Part shown: piece after piece, positions 14,301-23,300 of the stretch
Position numbering within the stretch: the first letter of the stretch is position 1
Layout of the letters: each line of letters opens with the position of its first letter
Assembly (NCBI GenBank): GCA_900208305.1
Contig: OAPG01000002.1
Location: 496,001 to 560,000, forward strand
Length of the DNA stretch: 64,000 nt
Source of the DNA: Melanopsichium pennsylvanicum
Taxonomy: Eukaryota; Basidiomycota; Ustilaginomycetes; Ustilaginales
Reading direction: 5' to 3'
Notes under the pieces: generated by a model
What the model was told of the DNA's origin: nothing
What the model saw: only the letters and a program-made list of their open reading frames with translations
Database searches by the model: none
Program-made: the position numbers and the translations under genes

Positions 14301-15757
14301 TCAGTAGCTTGACTGTCGTTTCGACGTCTTCCGGCAGCGTACGTTGCAGCCGCCCCAGCTCCAGCAGCTCCGAGCATGGCAGTTGCGGGGCCTAGAACGC
14401 GGGGAGAAGCTTCACGCATCTCACCGCCAGATCCGTATCCAGTGCCACTGGGCGAGTCGTTCAAAGGCATCAACCCTCTACGCTCCGCCATACTACCGTC
14501 TCCGATGTCGTCATCGCTGAGTGGTTGCTCTTCTTCGATCTCGACTCGATTTTTGCTTTTTCCTCTGCCAAAAGCACTGCCAAAAAAACCAGTACCGGCT
14601 GCAGCTAGACTGGCCAGACCAGCCGTCTTGGCGCCTTTTTTGGAATGCGGAGGCGCATTGGCAGCAGCATAGCTGGGTCCACCGCCAACAGAGCCGCGTG
14701 ATCGACGTGAAGACATGCTGGCACGACGGTCCGAACCCAGTCTTCTGCCCCCAACGACGAAGAAGCCTGAGCCTGACCCGCCGCCAGTCAGGTGATCCTC
14801 TTCCCAGTCATCCCTGCCTAAGCTGCCTCGGCGTCCAGCAGCTCCTGCTTCTGCTCCTGCTCCTGTTTTCGCCAGCCCTGCTGCTCCAGCACCTGCGCCG
14901 AGAGCCGCATAGTTGCCACGCGCACTACCAATTGAGAGGGAACCGCCTCCTGTTGCTGCAGCAAATACTTTGTGCTGTTGATGCCGCTTTCTGCGGCGTC
15001 GCAAGCAGCATAAAAGTAGCAAAAGGAGGAGCAGTAAAGCAAAGAAAGCTCCAAGCACGACTCCCGCTATCTGACCCCCAGAGAGGCCTTTTGAGCCAAA
15101 GTGGTTTGAAATAGGGCTTCCAGCTGCAGTTGCTGAAGGCTCGGAAGAAGAATTGCCGCTGCCGGTCGTAGAGCTCGAAACCGTGTTGGTAGAGGTATTG
15201 ATTGAGATGCTGCTTGTTGGGGAATTTGTTGCTGCAGATGTTGAATTGATTGTGGAGGTGTCTGTTGGCGCTGTCGATGCTTGCGCTGTCGAGATTTGTG
15301 AGGTCGTCGGTGCAGATTCGGCTGTCAGTGAACTTTCTTGAGTGCTAGCTGATGTTGGTGAGGAATTGGTGAGAGTATAAGGGGACGTTGCTGACTGTGA
15401 GGCATCGGTGTTGCTGCCGCTGTTGCTGGCCGTAGCTGTTGTTGTAGGAACTGCGCTTGTCGCTGAAGGCAAGCTCTGTCCAGGCGTCGTGTAGAGTGTT
15501 CCAAGCTCAGGAGCAGGAAATGGTCCCGTGTAAAGAAGAGGCACCTGTACAACTGAATAGTCAGTCGATGTTGTCGTGCCTTGGACCAAGTTAGTAGTCA
15601 CATATGGTGCGAAACCACCCTGAGGGTCGTACACCACTTGAGTCAGGGTCGATGTGTACTGGATGACGTTCGTGGCGACAGGCGAGTAAGAAAGGTATGA
15701 AGACAGGGCCTGGGCTGTTGGACCTGGCCCTGGAGCCTGTTGTGGTAAAGTTGCCAT
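11324..15757 (-). CDS. Large single-pass membrane protein, Ser/Thr-rich ectodomain, unknown function
   Basis: The intronless frame encodes 1477 residues. Residues 1-225 are rich in Ser, Thr and Asn with many possible N- and O-glycosylation sites, typical of a fungal cell-surface stalk. One hydrophobic segment follows at about 230-252 (IAGVVLGAFFALLLLLLLLL), then a strong stop-transfer cluster (CCLRRRRKRHQQHK). The remaining 1200 residues are low-complexity Ser/Gly/Ala-rich and presumably cytosolic. No classical signal peptide is visible at the N-terminus, and an in-frame TGA lies upstream of the ATG, so the internal segment may act as a reverse signal anchor, or a signal-peptide exon may lie further upstream. 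The layout resembles stress or polarity sensors (single-pass mucin-like proteins), but no domain ties it to a named family. Function unknown. Confidence 0.85.
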   Translation of the reverse strand: MATLPQQAPGPGPTAQALSSYLSYSPVATNVIQYTSTLTQVVYDPQGGFAPYVTTNLVQGTTTSTDYSVVQVPLLYTGPFPAPELGTLYTTPGQSLPSATSAVPTTTATASNSGSNTDASQSATSPYTLTNSSPTSASTQESSLTAESAPTTSQISTAQASTAPTDTSTINSTSAATNSPTSSISINTSTNTVSSSTTGSGNSSSEPSATAAGSPISNHFGSKGLSGGQIAGVVLGAFFALLLLLLLLLCCLRRRRKRHQQHKVFAAATGGGSLSIGSARGNYAALGAGAGAAGLAKTGAGAEAGAAGRRGSLGRDDWEEDHLTGGGSGSGFFVVGGRRLGSDRRASMSSRRSRGSVGGGPSYAAANAPPHSKKGAKTAGLASLAAAGTGFFGSAFGRGKSKNRVEIEEEQPLSDDDIGDGSMAERRGLMPLNDSPSGTGYGSGGEMREASPRVLGPATAMLGAAGAGAAATYAAGRRRNDSQATDAGSPQRTQYTLGSRGAGTSRPASSAFSGSGASSSGLGSNGNATASPHSQRVGGLTTMSSSNSTGGFTMSGSGSGTSLPPPPRAPRSSPQSSVQTYKNIGTSSSSPDTGSIDPNMSILGGQNPRFSADTTDSRASATGGMNPALLGISADALGGLGALAAGHRESDGSTYSRRNAAVFGDVRESHVSEVSAEELSHLRATEPERYSRFISTGTNLLGPKYHPSPDLNTENKDLGTATDLTPFQPGTMGTGAGAFPRTRLPTICSVGEFGEKSDSSGPLDQSTGSRTGISQSTLSRQAVSAASGSLGASSAARHVTSPLPVYEPHQMQAGETLPQYTLHDQPATSRQPSDTEQLQSPISEGQGRFVTPPDSPRHTLGGARNVLGDERASLEAQRYADEADGDVEDATRLQHVDEDRDGAELAEAGVASAGILGGVAAGWRRLTMGQYAWIPGNASSRDHQASSPFRHSSGNLDDDEGRISHDYGQRPSEDSSRLSHQRRASRLNTSDAYLAPEVRSEKASVYEPSALGHNTSSSSPIAHLSSKEASGSSGEQAKNAQSDADELQRLQAASAAATASRQHPHPSSSSQNSSARSRGGGYAASHSNSSVSGRRTTSDSTGLDSLSARAQLSSRSTGSASTRSGYHSSSRGGRSGGMSEASLGSSASTGAASYSPSGMLSRGNTTSTRGFPNNSAPTASATYHPSRPSGEASSLMTDAADGANSEVDITSSRATQGGSSFMDARKRPRSSSVDELSRLDSLHEVREMSDAFGNAEAIPEVPPTNPPAGGHYPSESLGAAVSRSVLRQQRNSAAEVGVHDGPTGSLIQSQPLPQRSRIGSLQPGTSAPAFIALAPHLSTPLLNSESGDELSHFEAESTPPASRSGTLSGIPASASWRPSPRVASAAQRAAEAHAAMLRTQETGNFGGPTPPRSHAASPSNLDARANAGAFYNWADIDTTFRQPDRRQPSADLANAEGAGQDPDISNKSFEWPKFLRF

Positions 15758-17585
15758 GCGTGAGTTCTGAGACGCAGCTGAGAGGGTTCAGAAAGCAGAC
15801 ACCGTTGTGTCGAGTCCAGCTCGTCCAAGGGACCGGGCACTGCCCGGGCCTAAGGTGGGTTCGTGATGACAGCGCAGCTTATTCGTACAAGATTGGCATA
15901 GCGTCATCACAAAGGCATTGGAAGTGTAAGGTTCAGAACAAGTATCGACATGAAAGAGGTTGTCGTTCCATGTGGTTGTAGTGTAGCAATGACGATCGAG
16001 GTGAAACAGAGGGATAGTGATGAAGAAACAATGTCAGTTATGAGCGGTGATCCGCGTCAAGCTATCCTCTAATGTTTTCAGGTGTCAGAGAAGAAGAGCG
16101 ATAAAAGAAGACTTGGCAGGGGATATCCATGTAAAGGTTGTGCTTCTGCCCAGCCATGTACGGAAGGCACAGGAAGCGGTGAAACATGAACTTGACGGGC
16201 CGAAGGGTCCCTTTGACGGTAAAGCCACATGGCCAACCGTTCGCATCACGTTATACACTTACGATAGAGGTCTGGGCGAACAAAGTTTGCTCAGCCCAAT
16301 AGAAGGGCTGAATCCGTGGATGAAGTGGGGGCGTGCCTTGCGCCGTGTCAGCGTGGCGTGACTAGATTGTTTGGTACTGAGGGCAAACAGCTCAAAACCC
16401 CGCTGCTAGGCGCCGACTGAGCGAAAGCGCCGCGCTCTTACGAGTAGATCAAAAGGAGAGAGAGAGACGTGCAAGGGTTGAGCGACGATGTGCCATACGT
16501 CTCGAGCCAAGGATTGAGATCAAGGGTTGAGGAGGCTCATCGGACGGTGGAATGGGAATGATGGTGGAGGTAGGGATAGAAGTTAGTGATGTTGCAAAGA
16601 GCGATAATAGACTGCAGGTCTGGGGCGAAGAGGAAGACAGACAAGGGGAGTAAAGGAGTGACAGGAAGGGAGGTGGGAGAATGAATGTGCAGCCACATGT
16701 AATGTCTACCAAGTTTCGCATAGCGGTGCTTTGTGAGCCGAGTAAGGGAACTGCGTCAATAGCTCCAACCCAATCAGGCAGGTCTTTGGTGCTGCCCTCT
16801 TACCTGCTTATGATACACGGAAAAGGCTTTCTTTCATATCGCGATGCAGACTCTGTCATATCATCCTGCTAGGATATCATGGTGATTGCACACCCAAGAG
16901 TGCAATTGCAATCAGCATGAGAGCATAGTTCAAGCTACCAGCCCCTTCACGGCAGATTCAAGAAATTGAAAAATTACGATGAATGTGTATACGGAAGGCC
17001 AACTTGCCGTCATCGAGAAGGATGCACAAGTTGGTACACAACGAGACAAGATACACTGAAACATCCTGCGCCGACAAGAGTCGCTGCTCAAATCGGGGCT
17101 GAAAGTAGAACGTCCAGATTAAGGTCTTGAAGGCGGTCAACCTCGCTTTTCCAGCTCTCAGATGGCTCAAGATAGGGGCAGAAGTTCAACGTCATGAGAG
17201 AGCAAGCCTACTGTTATGCGAACGAGGCTCGAAAACAGGGGCACGAGGGCGTGTGTTTGACTCAAAGATGAGGGCGGATGGTAGAGTTTTAGTGAACAGT
17301 ACATATGCGAGAGACTCCTATCTTGCATAGATTTGCTGTTTGAGGGAAGCGCAAATTGACAGGACCAACACTCCACTCTGACGCGTCTTGCTGTCTGAGC
17401 CTGAGTTTACACAATTTTGGCATGAGCGAGCAAACAATTGGATTCAAATTCTCTGATGGATTCAAAATCTTAAGTTTGCTGCTTGAATCGAGCCCCTGAG
17501 CGTGGCAGCAAATCCGCAAACACAGCTATCACTAAAAGTCAGACTCGGCTCGCCCAGCACAACTACTGTATTATTGCACCTGAGA
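15758..17585. other. Intergenic: membrane-protein promoter and alg13 3' flank
   Basis: No coding region is supported. A perfect 7-base inverted repeat with one-base centre (CCGGGCA-C-TGCCCGG) lies at 15833-15847, in the presumed 5' leader or proximal promoter of the membrane-protein gene. Purine/pyrimidine-skewed DNA occupies 16440-16680. Confidence 0.5.
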
Positions 17586-18482
17586 TTACAGTCCCATAAC
17601 CTCATCCACAACACCAACGAATCGGGCAGGATCGAAATCGGGAAACTTGACACATACCACATGCTTCGCACGAGCCACGTCTTCACCTAGTGTATCTTCC
17701 GATCCTACAACCAGGTACTTTTCCCTACCCAGCGCTTCTGCCAGTTCCACCTGATGGTTGTCCATGAGCGATGTGTTGGGAACCACTACGAGTGTGGGTA
17801 TGTTTGGTTGCATTCGCAGTGTATCCAGGATTGTTCCTGAGCCGGCGTGACTGATGACAATGTCGGCGCTAGAGATGTACGACTCGAGATCGGGGGCGAA
17901 CTGGAACATGGAGAGCTCCACACCACATTGCAGGACGAGGTCAAACTTTGCTCCTTGGAGAGCAGATTGACCGACGGAAGCAGGGGAGGAGCCAGACGCG
18001 AGGCCAGCTGTTGCTTTGGCTTCATCGAGGATGCTGTCAAATAAGCTTTTGCTTGCACTCCTCGGATCAGCGGCGTCCAGCGTTGGTGTCAAAGAGTCCA
18101 CAGCATCAGTGTGCGTGTGGGAAGTCCTCAGACGAAGACCAACAATGCTGCCAGTGAGCCCAGGATCAAATCCAGCAATACCGTTACCATTCTGATAAAC
18201 CCTCTTGCCGTTGATGAGCCGCATGCCAGGTTCGGGAATGATTTCACTCCCTTCATCGGGCGTCGCCAAAGCGGAACCGGTGATAATATCTGCTATGGAA
18301 GAGTTGCCGTATTGCACTGTCACCTGAATTCGACTTGCTAGGGTAGCAATCGAGTTGGTGAACTTGTGGGACAAGACAGCCTTGATAAGGCTGTCGAATT
18401 TTGTCGTGCCAACAGTGACAAAGATGCGGAGAGTTCCATGCTGTAGGGCGTGGTGTAATGGGTCGGCATGATTGGTGGTCAT
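17586..18482 (-). CDS. alg13: UDP-GlcNAc transferase catalytic subunit Alg13
   Basis: Alg13, recruited to the ER membrane by Alg14, adds the second GlcNAc to dolichol-PP-GlcNAc in N-glycan assembly. The 298-residue product has the family start (LRIFVTVGTTKFDSLIKAV), the central block around DIVISHAGSGTILDTLR, the nearby VVPNTSLMDNHQVELAEAL block that forms the sugar-nucleotide site, and a short C-terminal helix. It lacks a membrane anchor, as expected. Yeast Alg13 is about 200 residues; the excess here is mainly an insertion between the N-terminal beta strands and the SHAGSG block (about residues 75-190), Ser/Ala/Thr-rich and likely a surface loop. The gene is divergent from the MOSC gene with 333 bases between the start codons. 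Alg14 is not in this window. Confidence 0.92.
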   Translation of the reverse strand: MTTNHADPLHHALQHGTLRIFVTVGTTKFDSLIKAVLSHKFTNSIATLASRIQVTVQYGNSSIADIITGSALATPDEGSEIIPEPGMRLINGKRVYQNGNGIAGFDPGLTGSIVGLRLRTSHTHTDAVDSLTPTLDAADPRSASKSLFDSILDEAKATAGLASGSSPASVGQSALQGAKFDLVLQCGVELSMFQFAPDLESYISSADIVISHAGSGTILDTLRMQPNIPTLVVVPNTSLMDNHQVELAEALGREKYLVVGSEDTLGEDVARAKHVVCVKFPDFDPARFVGVVDEVMGL

Positions 18483-18815
18483 CTTAATGGTCGATGGGGA
18501 GCCATGTCGGCGGTGAAGGTGTGCGAGCTACCAGAATCGAGGCTGAGAAGATATAGAGGCGTTTGATAATGTGGCTCAAAATCGAGGCGAAAAATCCAAA
18601 AAGTGCTCAGGTTTGCGGTTTTGTCTGGACGGAGAACTCGGCAGATGCGCTTTGCAGATGGACCCTGCGCAGCCATCACAGACGCGAACTGCTTTTCTCT
18701 GTCCTTTTGTGACTCCTCCACCTTCTCACCACGAGAATCACCACACTTTGCGCTACTTGGCACCAATTCTCTGTCATTTCACCATAGCTCTCTATCGCTA
18801 AAAGCAAACATCAAG
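18483..18815. promoter_or_regulatory. Divergent promoter region between alg13 and the MOSC gene
   Basis: Start codons of the two genes face away from each other across 333 bases, so both promoters and leaders lie here. The plus-strand frame stays open upstream of 18816 (to a GTG at 18603), but I treat that as leader because the ATG at 18816 has a good context (ATCAAGATGG) and the upstream peptide shows no family similarity. Confidence 0.6.
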
Positions 18816-20039
18816 ATGGAAGCAGTCTCCCGTGCTGGAAAGGCGTTCCTCACCTCAACGAGCGATATGCTCCAGTCTGCTCTCGTGTCCTCCAGTCAGT
18901 CTGCCACCAACAACCACTCCGACTCCCTCACCAAGGATCTGGTGGTGAAGGAGATTCTTATTCATCCGATCAAATCATGCAGAGGCACCTCTGTTCGGTC
19001 CGCACTGTTCGACCATCAAGGACTCCAATACGATCGAACATGGCTCATCATCGATGCCACCACCAAAAAGTTCTACACCGCCAGAGAGCTGCCTAAAATG
19101 GTCCTGATCCATCCCAAGATCAACCATGACACCAACAAGCTCAGCATCGAAATCCCACAGAGCGAGACGGGTACGCCGGCAAGTACCGTGGAAGTGGCCC
19201 TGCAACCGAATGAGGAGGATGTCAAGCAATTCGAGGTGGTGGATGGAATTTTTATTTGGGGTGCTTACGTTGATGGCTATGCAGTATCAAAGGAAGCGGA
19301 CGAGAAGCTTTCGGCATACTTTGGGAAACAAGTCAGACTCGTTCGCAAAGGTCCATCTCCGCGTGAGAGTGGACCCACCAACCCGGATGGAAAAGTCGAG
19401 TGGGACGATGCCGTTTTACGCTATCAAGATTTTTTCCCTTGCTTAGTCGCCAGTGCCGAGAGCTTGAGAGATGTGCAAAAGACGCTTACTGCCAGTGTCT
19501 ACCCGGCCCAGTCGAACAATGTTGGAGAGGCGAAGAGTTTCAAAGTCCCCGAAAGGGTGAATCGAGAGTACTGGACTCCTGAAGAACTCTCCAGCCTTCC
19601 CATCACACGTTTCCGGCCCAACATCATCATCGACAATGCTCCCGCGCTACATTCTTCTACCTCCTCCTCGAACCGCCTTTCTGCTTGGGAAGAGGACGGT
19701 TGGACAGCAGCAGAACTGTTTGATACCGATACCATCCCATCGCCTCCACCCATGGGCGCAGAGGCAGAGGGATTGGGTCGAGCAGGAATCTACATGCTCG
19801 CCAAATGCGCAAGATGCATGGTCCCAAACATTGACCCTGACACAGGTGTTAGGGATAATTTTCTGCCCTATCGAGTGCTACAGGAATATCGACAGGTGGA
19901 TAAGGTCGCAGCGACCAAAGGAAAGCCTTGCTTTGGAATGCTGAGCGTCCCCAGGGAAAAGCAAGGTGTCGTCAAGGTCGGCGATATCTGGAGGGTCACA
20001 AAGACCACCGATCCTTCGACGAGGCCGTCTCCTTTGTAA
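18816..20039 (+). CDS. MOSC-domain protein (MOSC N-terminal beta-barrel plus MOSC), mARC-like
   Basis: The 407-residue product begins at the ATG in an AAGATGG context. After about 45 polar residues it shows the MOSC N-terminal domain start (VKEILIHPIKSCRGTSV, then QYDRTWLIID), and near the C-terminus the family signature CARCMVPNIDPDTG with cysteines at about 331 and 334, followed by PYRVLQEYR and a VGDIWRV-type end. In mARC and molybdenum cofactor sulfurase proteins this domain binds the molybdenum cofactor and supports reduction of N-hydroxylated compounds or sulfur transfer. Whether this fungal protein is an mARC-type amidoxime reductase or another MOSC enzyme is not decided by what I can see. 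An in-frame ATG at 18645 would add 57 residues. Confidence 0.88.
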   Translation: MEAVSRAGKAFLTSTSDMLQSALVSSSQSATNNHSDSLTKDLVVKEILIHPIKSCRGTSVRSALFDHQGLQYDRTWLIIDATTKKFYTARELPKMVLIHPKINHDTNKLSIEIPQSETGTPASTVEVALQPNEEDVKQFEVVDGIFIWGAYVDGYAVSKEADEKLSAYFGKQVRLVRKGPSPRESGPTNPDGKVEWDDAVLRYQDFFPCLVASAESLRDVQKTLTASVYPAQSNNVGEAKSFKVPERVNREYWTPEELSSLPITRFRPNIIIDNAPALHSSTSSSNRLSAWEEDGWTAAELFDTDTIPSPPPMGAEAEGLGRAGIYMLAKCARCMVPNIDPDTGVRDNFLPYRVLQEYRQVDKVAATKGKPCFGMLSVPREKQGVVKVGDIWRVTKTTDPSTRPSPL

Positions 20040-20185
20040 AAATGCTTTGATTGCACAATGAATGAAAATGTGATGTTTTGAAGGTCGGTGTTGTACAACG
20101 CATGGAGATTGAGAATGGGATGGCAAGAAGCAAATCGGATACTAAGTACAAATATGGGATCATCTCGACGACTGTGCAGCAAACC

Positions 20186-21520
20186 TTAGTGACGACTTCG
20201 TTCCTCTCTGGCCCTCAGCTTGGCCCTAGCCTGGTCTGTCAGAAGAGCCTTTCTGGTCTTTTCGTACCACTTGAACAGCATGTCACGATCGAATCTCAAT
20301 GCATCCAACCATTCCTGAGGCACCATTTGGCTATTCAATAATTCGCTGTCCCTGTCGTCGTTGATCTTGGGTACGTACACAATGTCATCCCTCATCTCCT
20401 TCTTCGCACCATTGTTTCCTGCATTGGTTGAAGATGCGATCTTTGAAGAGCTCTCCTCCAAATCCATGAGGATCGAGTAGTAGTCTTCCTGAGCAAACAG
20501 CGCCTTGAATCTACGGAACGGTTCAGCTGGATGAATTTTTTCAACACCGGTAATGACGAGTCCGGTGAGATCCTCGTAAAGCTTTCGAACCGCTTTCTCG
20601 TCTTCCACAGCCGCAAGGCTCGCTTGAGCTGCGCTGGGTTGAGAAGTGTTTGCGTTCTTGCTTGCCGCTTTGGATTGTGCAATTTCCTGCTCGAGTTGCA
20701 TCTTGTACATCTTGACATCTTCCTCGAGCTTCTTTTGGATCCGTGCTGCTTCCGCCAATTCCTTCTTGTGCTGCTTCTCCATTTCCTCCAAGCGCTGATC
20801 AGGTACTTCGGGCGCCACACTCTCTCTGACAACACTCGCGTTGAGAATGCTGATACTCCGGTCGCCTCCGATATTAACTGCAGCACCGCCGTTTTCTGCT
20901 TCCTTCGACCGCTTCTCCGCAGCTTCTACCTTGGCCTTGAGCGAGTTGACAAGGTCTTTGTCATGCCTGTACCTTGCTTCAGCGACCTTTTTGTATTCGT
21001 CGAGCTGCTGTTCTGGATTCGTACTTCGCAACTTGCGAAGTTCATCGTACTGCTCCTGAATCTCATCGCGCTCCGAACGCAGTCGTTCAAGACGTTCTTC
21101 GAGCATCTGTTCGCGTTTTGCTGCGAGTTTGAACAGCTTCTTCTCTACCCAATTGTCGAAATCGGCGCGGTCGAGAAAAACTTCGTTGGTCAACAAAGTC
21201 TCAAAAGTTGATGGTTCGGAGGCCTGGTTATCGTCACGAACTCTCCGTTGTGAGCTTGATGTGGAGCTCTTCTTCACGGGTCGGATCTCGTCACAGTGTT
21301 CGTGCTCTTCAACGAGGCGTTTGGACGAGCGAGACACGATAGGATGAGATGCAGATTTGTGTGTGCTGGATTTAGTAGAAGCAGAGGACTTCTTGACGCG
21401 GCTATAGCTGTCGTCCGAGTTGTCGGACTGATCGTCATTCGAAGGAGTGTGTGCTCGGTTTGCGTGCCGCGAGGAAGGCGCAGATGATGAAGAGAGTCCG
21501 AAGGCTCGAGATGAGGGCAT
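20186..21520 (-). CDS. Monopolin-type chromosome segregation protein, Csm1/Pcs1 family
   Basis: The 444-residue product has a Ser-rich, positively charged N-terminal tail (1-110), a long coiled coil (about 110-330, rich in Glu/Lys/Arg heptads) and a compact C-terminal domain. That domain carries KLYEDLTGLVITGVEKI, then a strand region ending in DDIVYVPKI, and RFDRDMLFKWYEKTRKAL, the order seen in the Csm1/Pcs1 globular domain. In yeasts the V-shaped Csm1/Pcs1 dimer cross-links kinetochore components to enforce one microtubule attachment per chromatid or mono-orientation, and in budding yeast it also anchors rDNA. Function here is by family. It converges on the MOSC gene with only 146 bases between stop codons. 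Confidence 0.85.
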   Translation of the reverse strand: MPSSRAFGLSSSSAPSSRHANRAHTPSNDDQSDNSDDSYSRVKKSSASTKSSTHKSASHPIVSRSSKRLVEEHEHCDEIRPVKKSSTSSSQRRVRDDNQASEPSTFETLLTNEVFLDRADFDNWVEKKLFKLAAKREQMLEERLERLRSERDEIQEQYDELRKLRSTNPEQQLDEYKKVAEARYRHDKDLVNSLKAKVEAAEKRSKEAENGGAAVNIGGDRSISILNASVVRESVAPEVPDQRLEEMEKQHKKELAEAARIQKKLEEDVKMYKMQLEQEIAQSKAASKNANTSQPSAAQASLAAVEDEKAVRKLYEDLTGLVITGVEKIHPAEPFRRFKALFAQEDYYSILMDLEESSSKIASSTNAGNNGAKKEMRDDIVYVPKINDDRDSELLNSQMVPQEWLDALRFDRDMLFKWYEKTRKALLTDQARAKLRAREERSRH

Positions 21521-22558
21521 GTTTGCAATTCTCGTCGAACGTATGGTTCAATCCAAAGTGTGTAAGGGTTGAATCAGCCAATGTTGCGGCGGCGATCGGT
21601 TTAGTTCTTCCTGCTTTGCTGACGGAGATGGCAACTAGGCAATGACAAAATGGTCGAGAACGTAATGATAAGGGAAACACAGAACCACAGATGACAGCGA
21701 CTTGAAAATTGCCTCTTGACAATCCGCGCCCAGCTCGTCGTGTGCCAATCGCCAGATGTGAAAGCTTTGATAGCTGCAGGGTGGTGCAAAGTGCATCCAC
21801 CGCATGTCCAAATTCGTCTTTGTTTTCAGAGCAAGTTCTCTAGAGCACCAGTCCAACACTTGAAAAGAGTCGTGTCAGATCCAGTCGCGTCAGCCCTCCC
21901 CCCTTTTTTTTTTCGTACTCTGCTAGATTAGTGCCCTATCAACAGTGTCTAGTAAAGCAGGTCACGTGATCACGAGCTGCTGGGTAACATGAATGCATTC
22001 TTGTTCACCAAAGGATGCTGGTGTCCATGTATCGCGGTTTCGCATCCTTTAGCGACGCTCTATGCTGTCTGTCTCACCTCAGCCGAACTTCGGCAGAAAT
22101 CTTAGCGAATCTGTGATCCTCTCCCGCGGAATCACAAATTTTGAGTGTGCGCTCAACCTCGTCTTGGGACGCAATCACATTGCACCATACAATCACAGTG
22201 TGTGACGATGCGGCCGTAATTCGAAGCGACCGCGATGCAAGGCACAAATCTGCTCCAAACAGCATGCTATCTCAAAAATGGAAAGGGATATCATTGACTA
22301 CCGAAGTGGAGCCAGTTTTGGAAGAAAGACATGCAAAGGGGCAAAAAATACAGAGACTGGCACAGAAAGCCGAGCTATAAAGCGCATCAGAGCTCACTGC
22401 CATCTCGATGCTGTCGCCCGTAGCGAAAGAAAGCGGCCAACAAGAGGGTCACAATGCGTTGCTTCAATGAAGACTCGGCACGTATTGATACACATGGTGA
22501 AGGCGAGAGAAAGTCTATGCTGAGATCCGATAGAAGAAGAGATAGCGCCGTTGAGCGC
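21521..22558. other. Intergenic: Csm1-like gene promoter and ras 3' flank
   Basis: No gene supported. A CACGTG E-box lies at 21963-21968 inside GTCACGTGATCACG, about 440 bases upstream of the Csm1-like start; a T-run (10 or more) lies at 21904-21914. Whether the E-box is used is unknown. Confidence 0.5.
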
Positions 22559-23300
22559 TCAGAGAATAACGCATCCCTTGCAGCATCCTCCCTCGTGGGA
22601 ACCCTCTTCTGTCTGGAAGCGCTCCATACCACCTGCACCGTTCGTGGCGCCAGCAGCGCCGGGGCGACCCATGGTTTGCTCCTTGTTATACCTCCTAATC
22701 TCGCGCACAAGGTTGCTGAAGGCTTCGTCGACATTGATGCGTTGTTTGGCCGATGTCTCGATGAAGCGACATCCAAAGTGTTTTGCCAACTCGCGACCCT
22801 CGTGACTCCCAACTTGTCTTTCGTATTCCAAGTCGCACTTGTTGGCCACGACAATCACGGGGAACGAGTCCTTGTCCTTGACTCTCAAAATCTGCTGGTG
22901 GAATGTCGAGATTTCGTCAAACGAGTTGCGAGATGTGATGCTGTAGACTAGCAAGAAACCCTCTCCTGTTCGCATGTACTGTTCTCGCATGGCGCTAAAC
23001 AAAAAAACCGGCAACAAAAGGATCAGGCAAGTCACGTTAGTGGCGGTTTGAATGTGTCATGCTTTGAGGTGCTTGGCTGCAAACTTACCTGTATTCCTCC
23101 TGACCTGCTGTGTCCAATACGTCGAGCAGAGCAACCTCCTCGTCAATTACACATTGCTTGCGGTATGAATCCTCAATTGTTGGGTCGTATTCATCAACAA
23201 AATGGCTCTGGATGAACTGAATAGTCAACGCCGACTTTCCAACACCACCACCACCGACGACGACAAGCTTGTACTCTCGCAAGAATTGAGCTTTCGACAT
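22559..23300 (-). CDS. ras1: Ras small GTPase (basidiomycete Ras1 type), one intron
   Basis: Exon 1 (23089-23300) and exon 2 (22559-22994) flank a 94-base intron with GTAAGT donor, CACTAACG branch-like site and TTTGTTTAG acceptor; splicing gives 215 residues. The P-loop GGGGVGKS is at 16-23, the effector loop YDPTIEDS at 39-46, DTAGQE at 63-68, NKCD at 122-125 and ETSAK at 150-154, so all nucleotide-binding elements are intact. Gln67 in DTAGQE and Gly at the oncogenic hot-spot positions are wild type. The tail ends CCKGCVIL: a CaaX box with two upstream cysteines for palmitoylation. Ras in smut fungi and other basidiomycetes controls morphogenesis and mating through cAMP and MAPK pathways. 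The [12 protein letters not shown] start and length fit the Ras1 branch rather than the shorter Ras2 type, from memory of the family; the subtype is less sure than the family. Confidence 0.95.
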
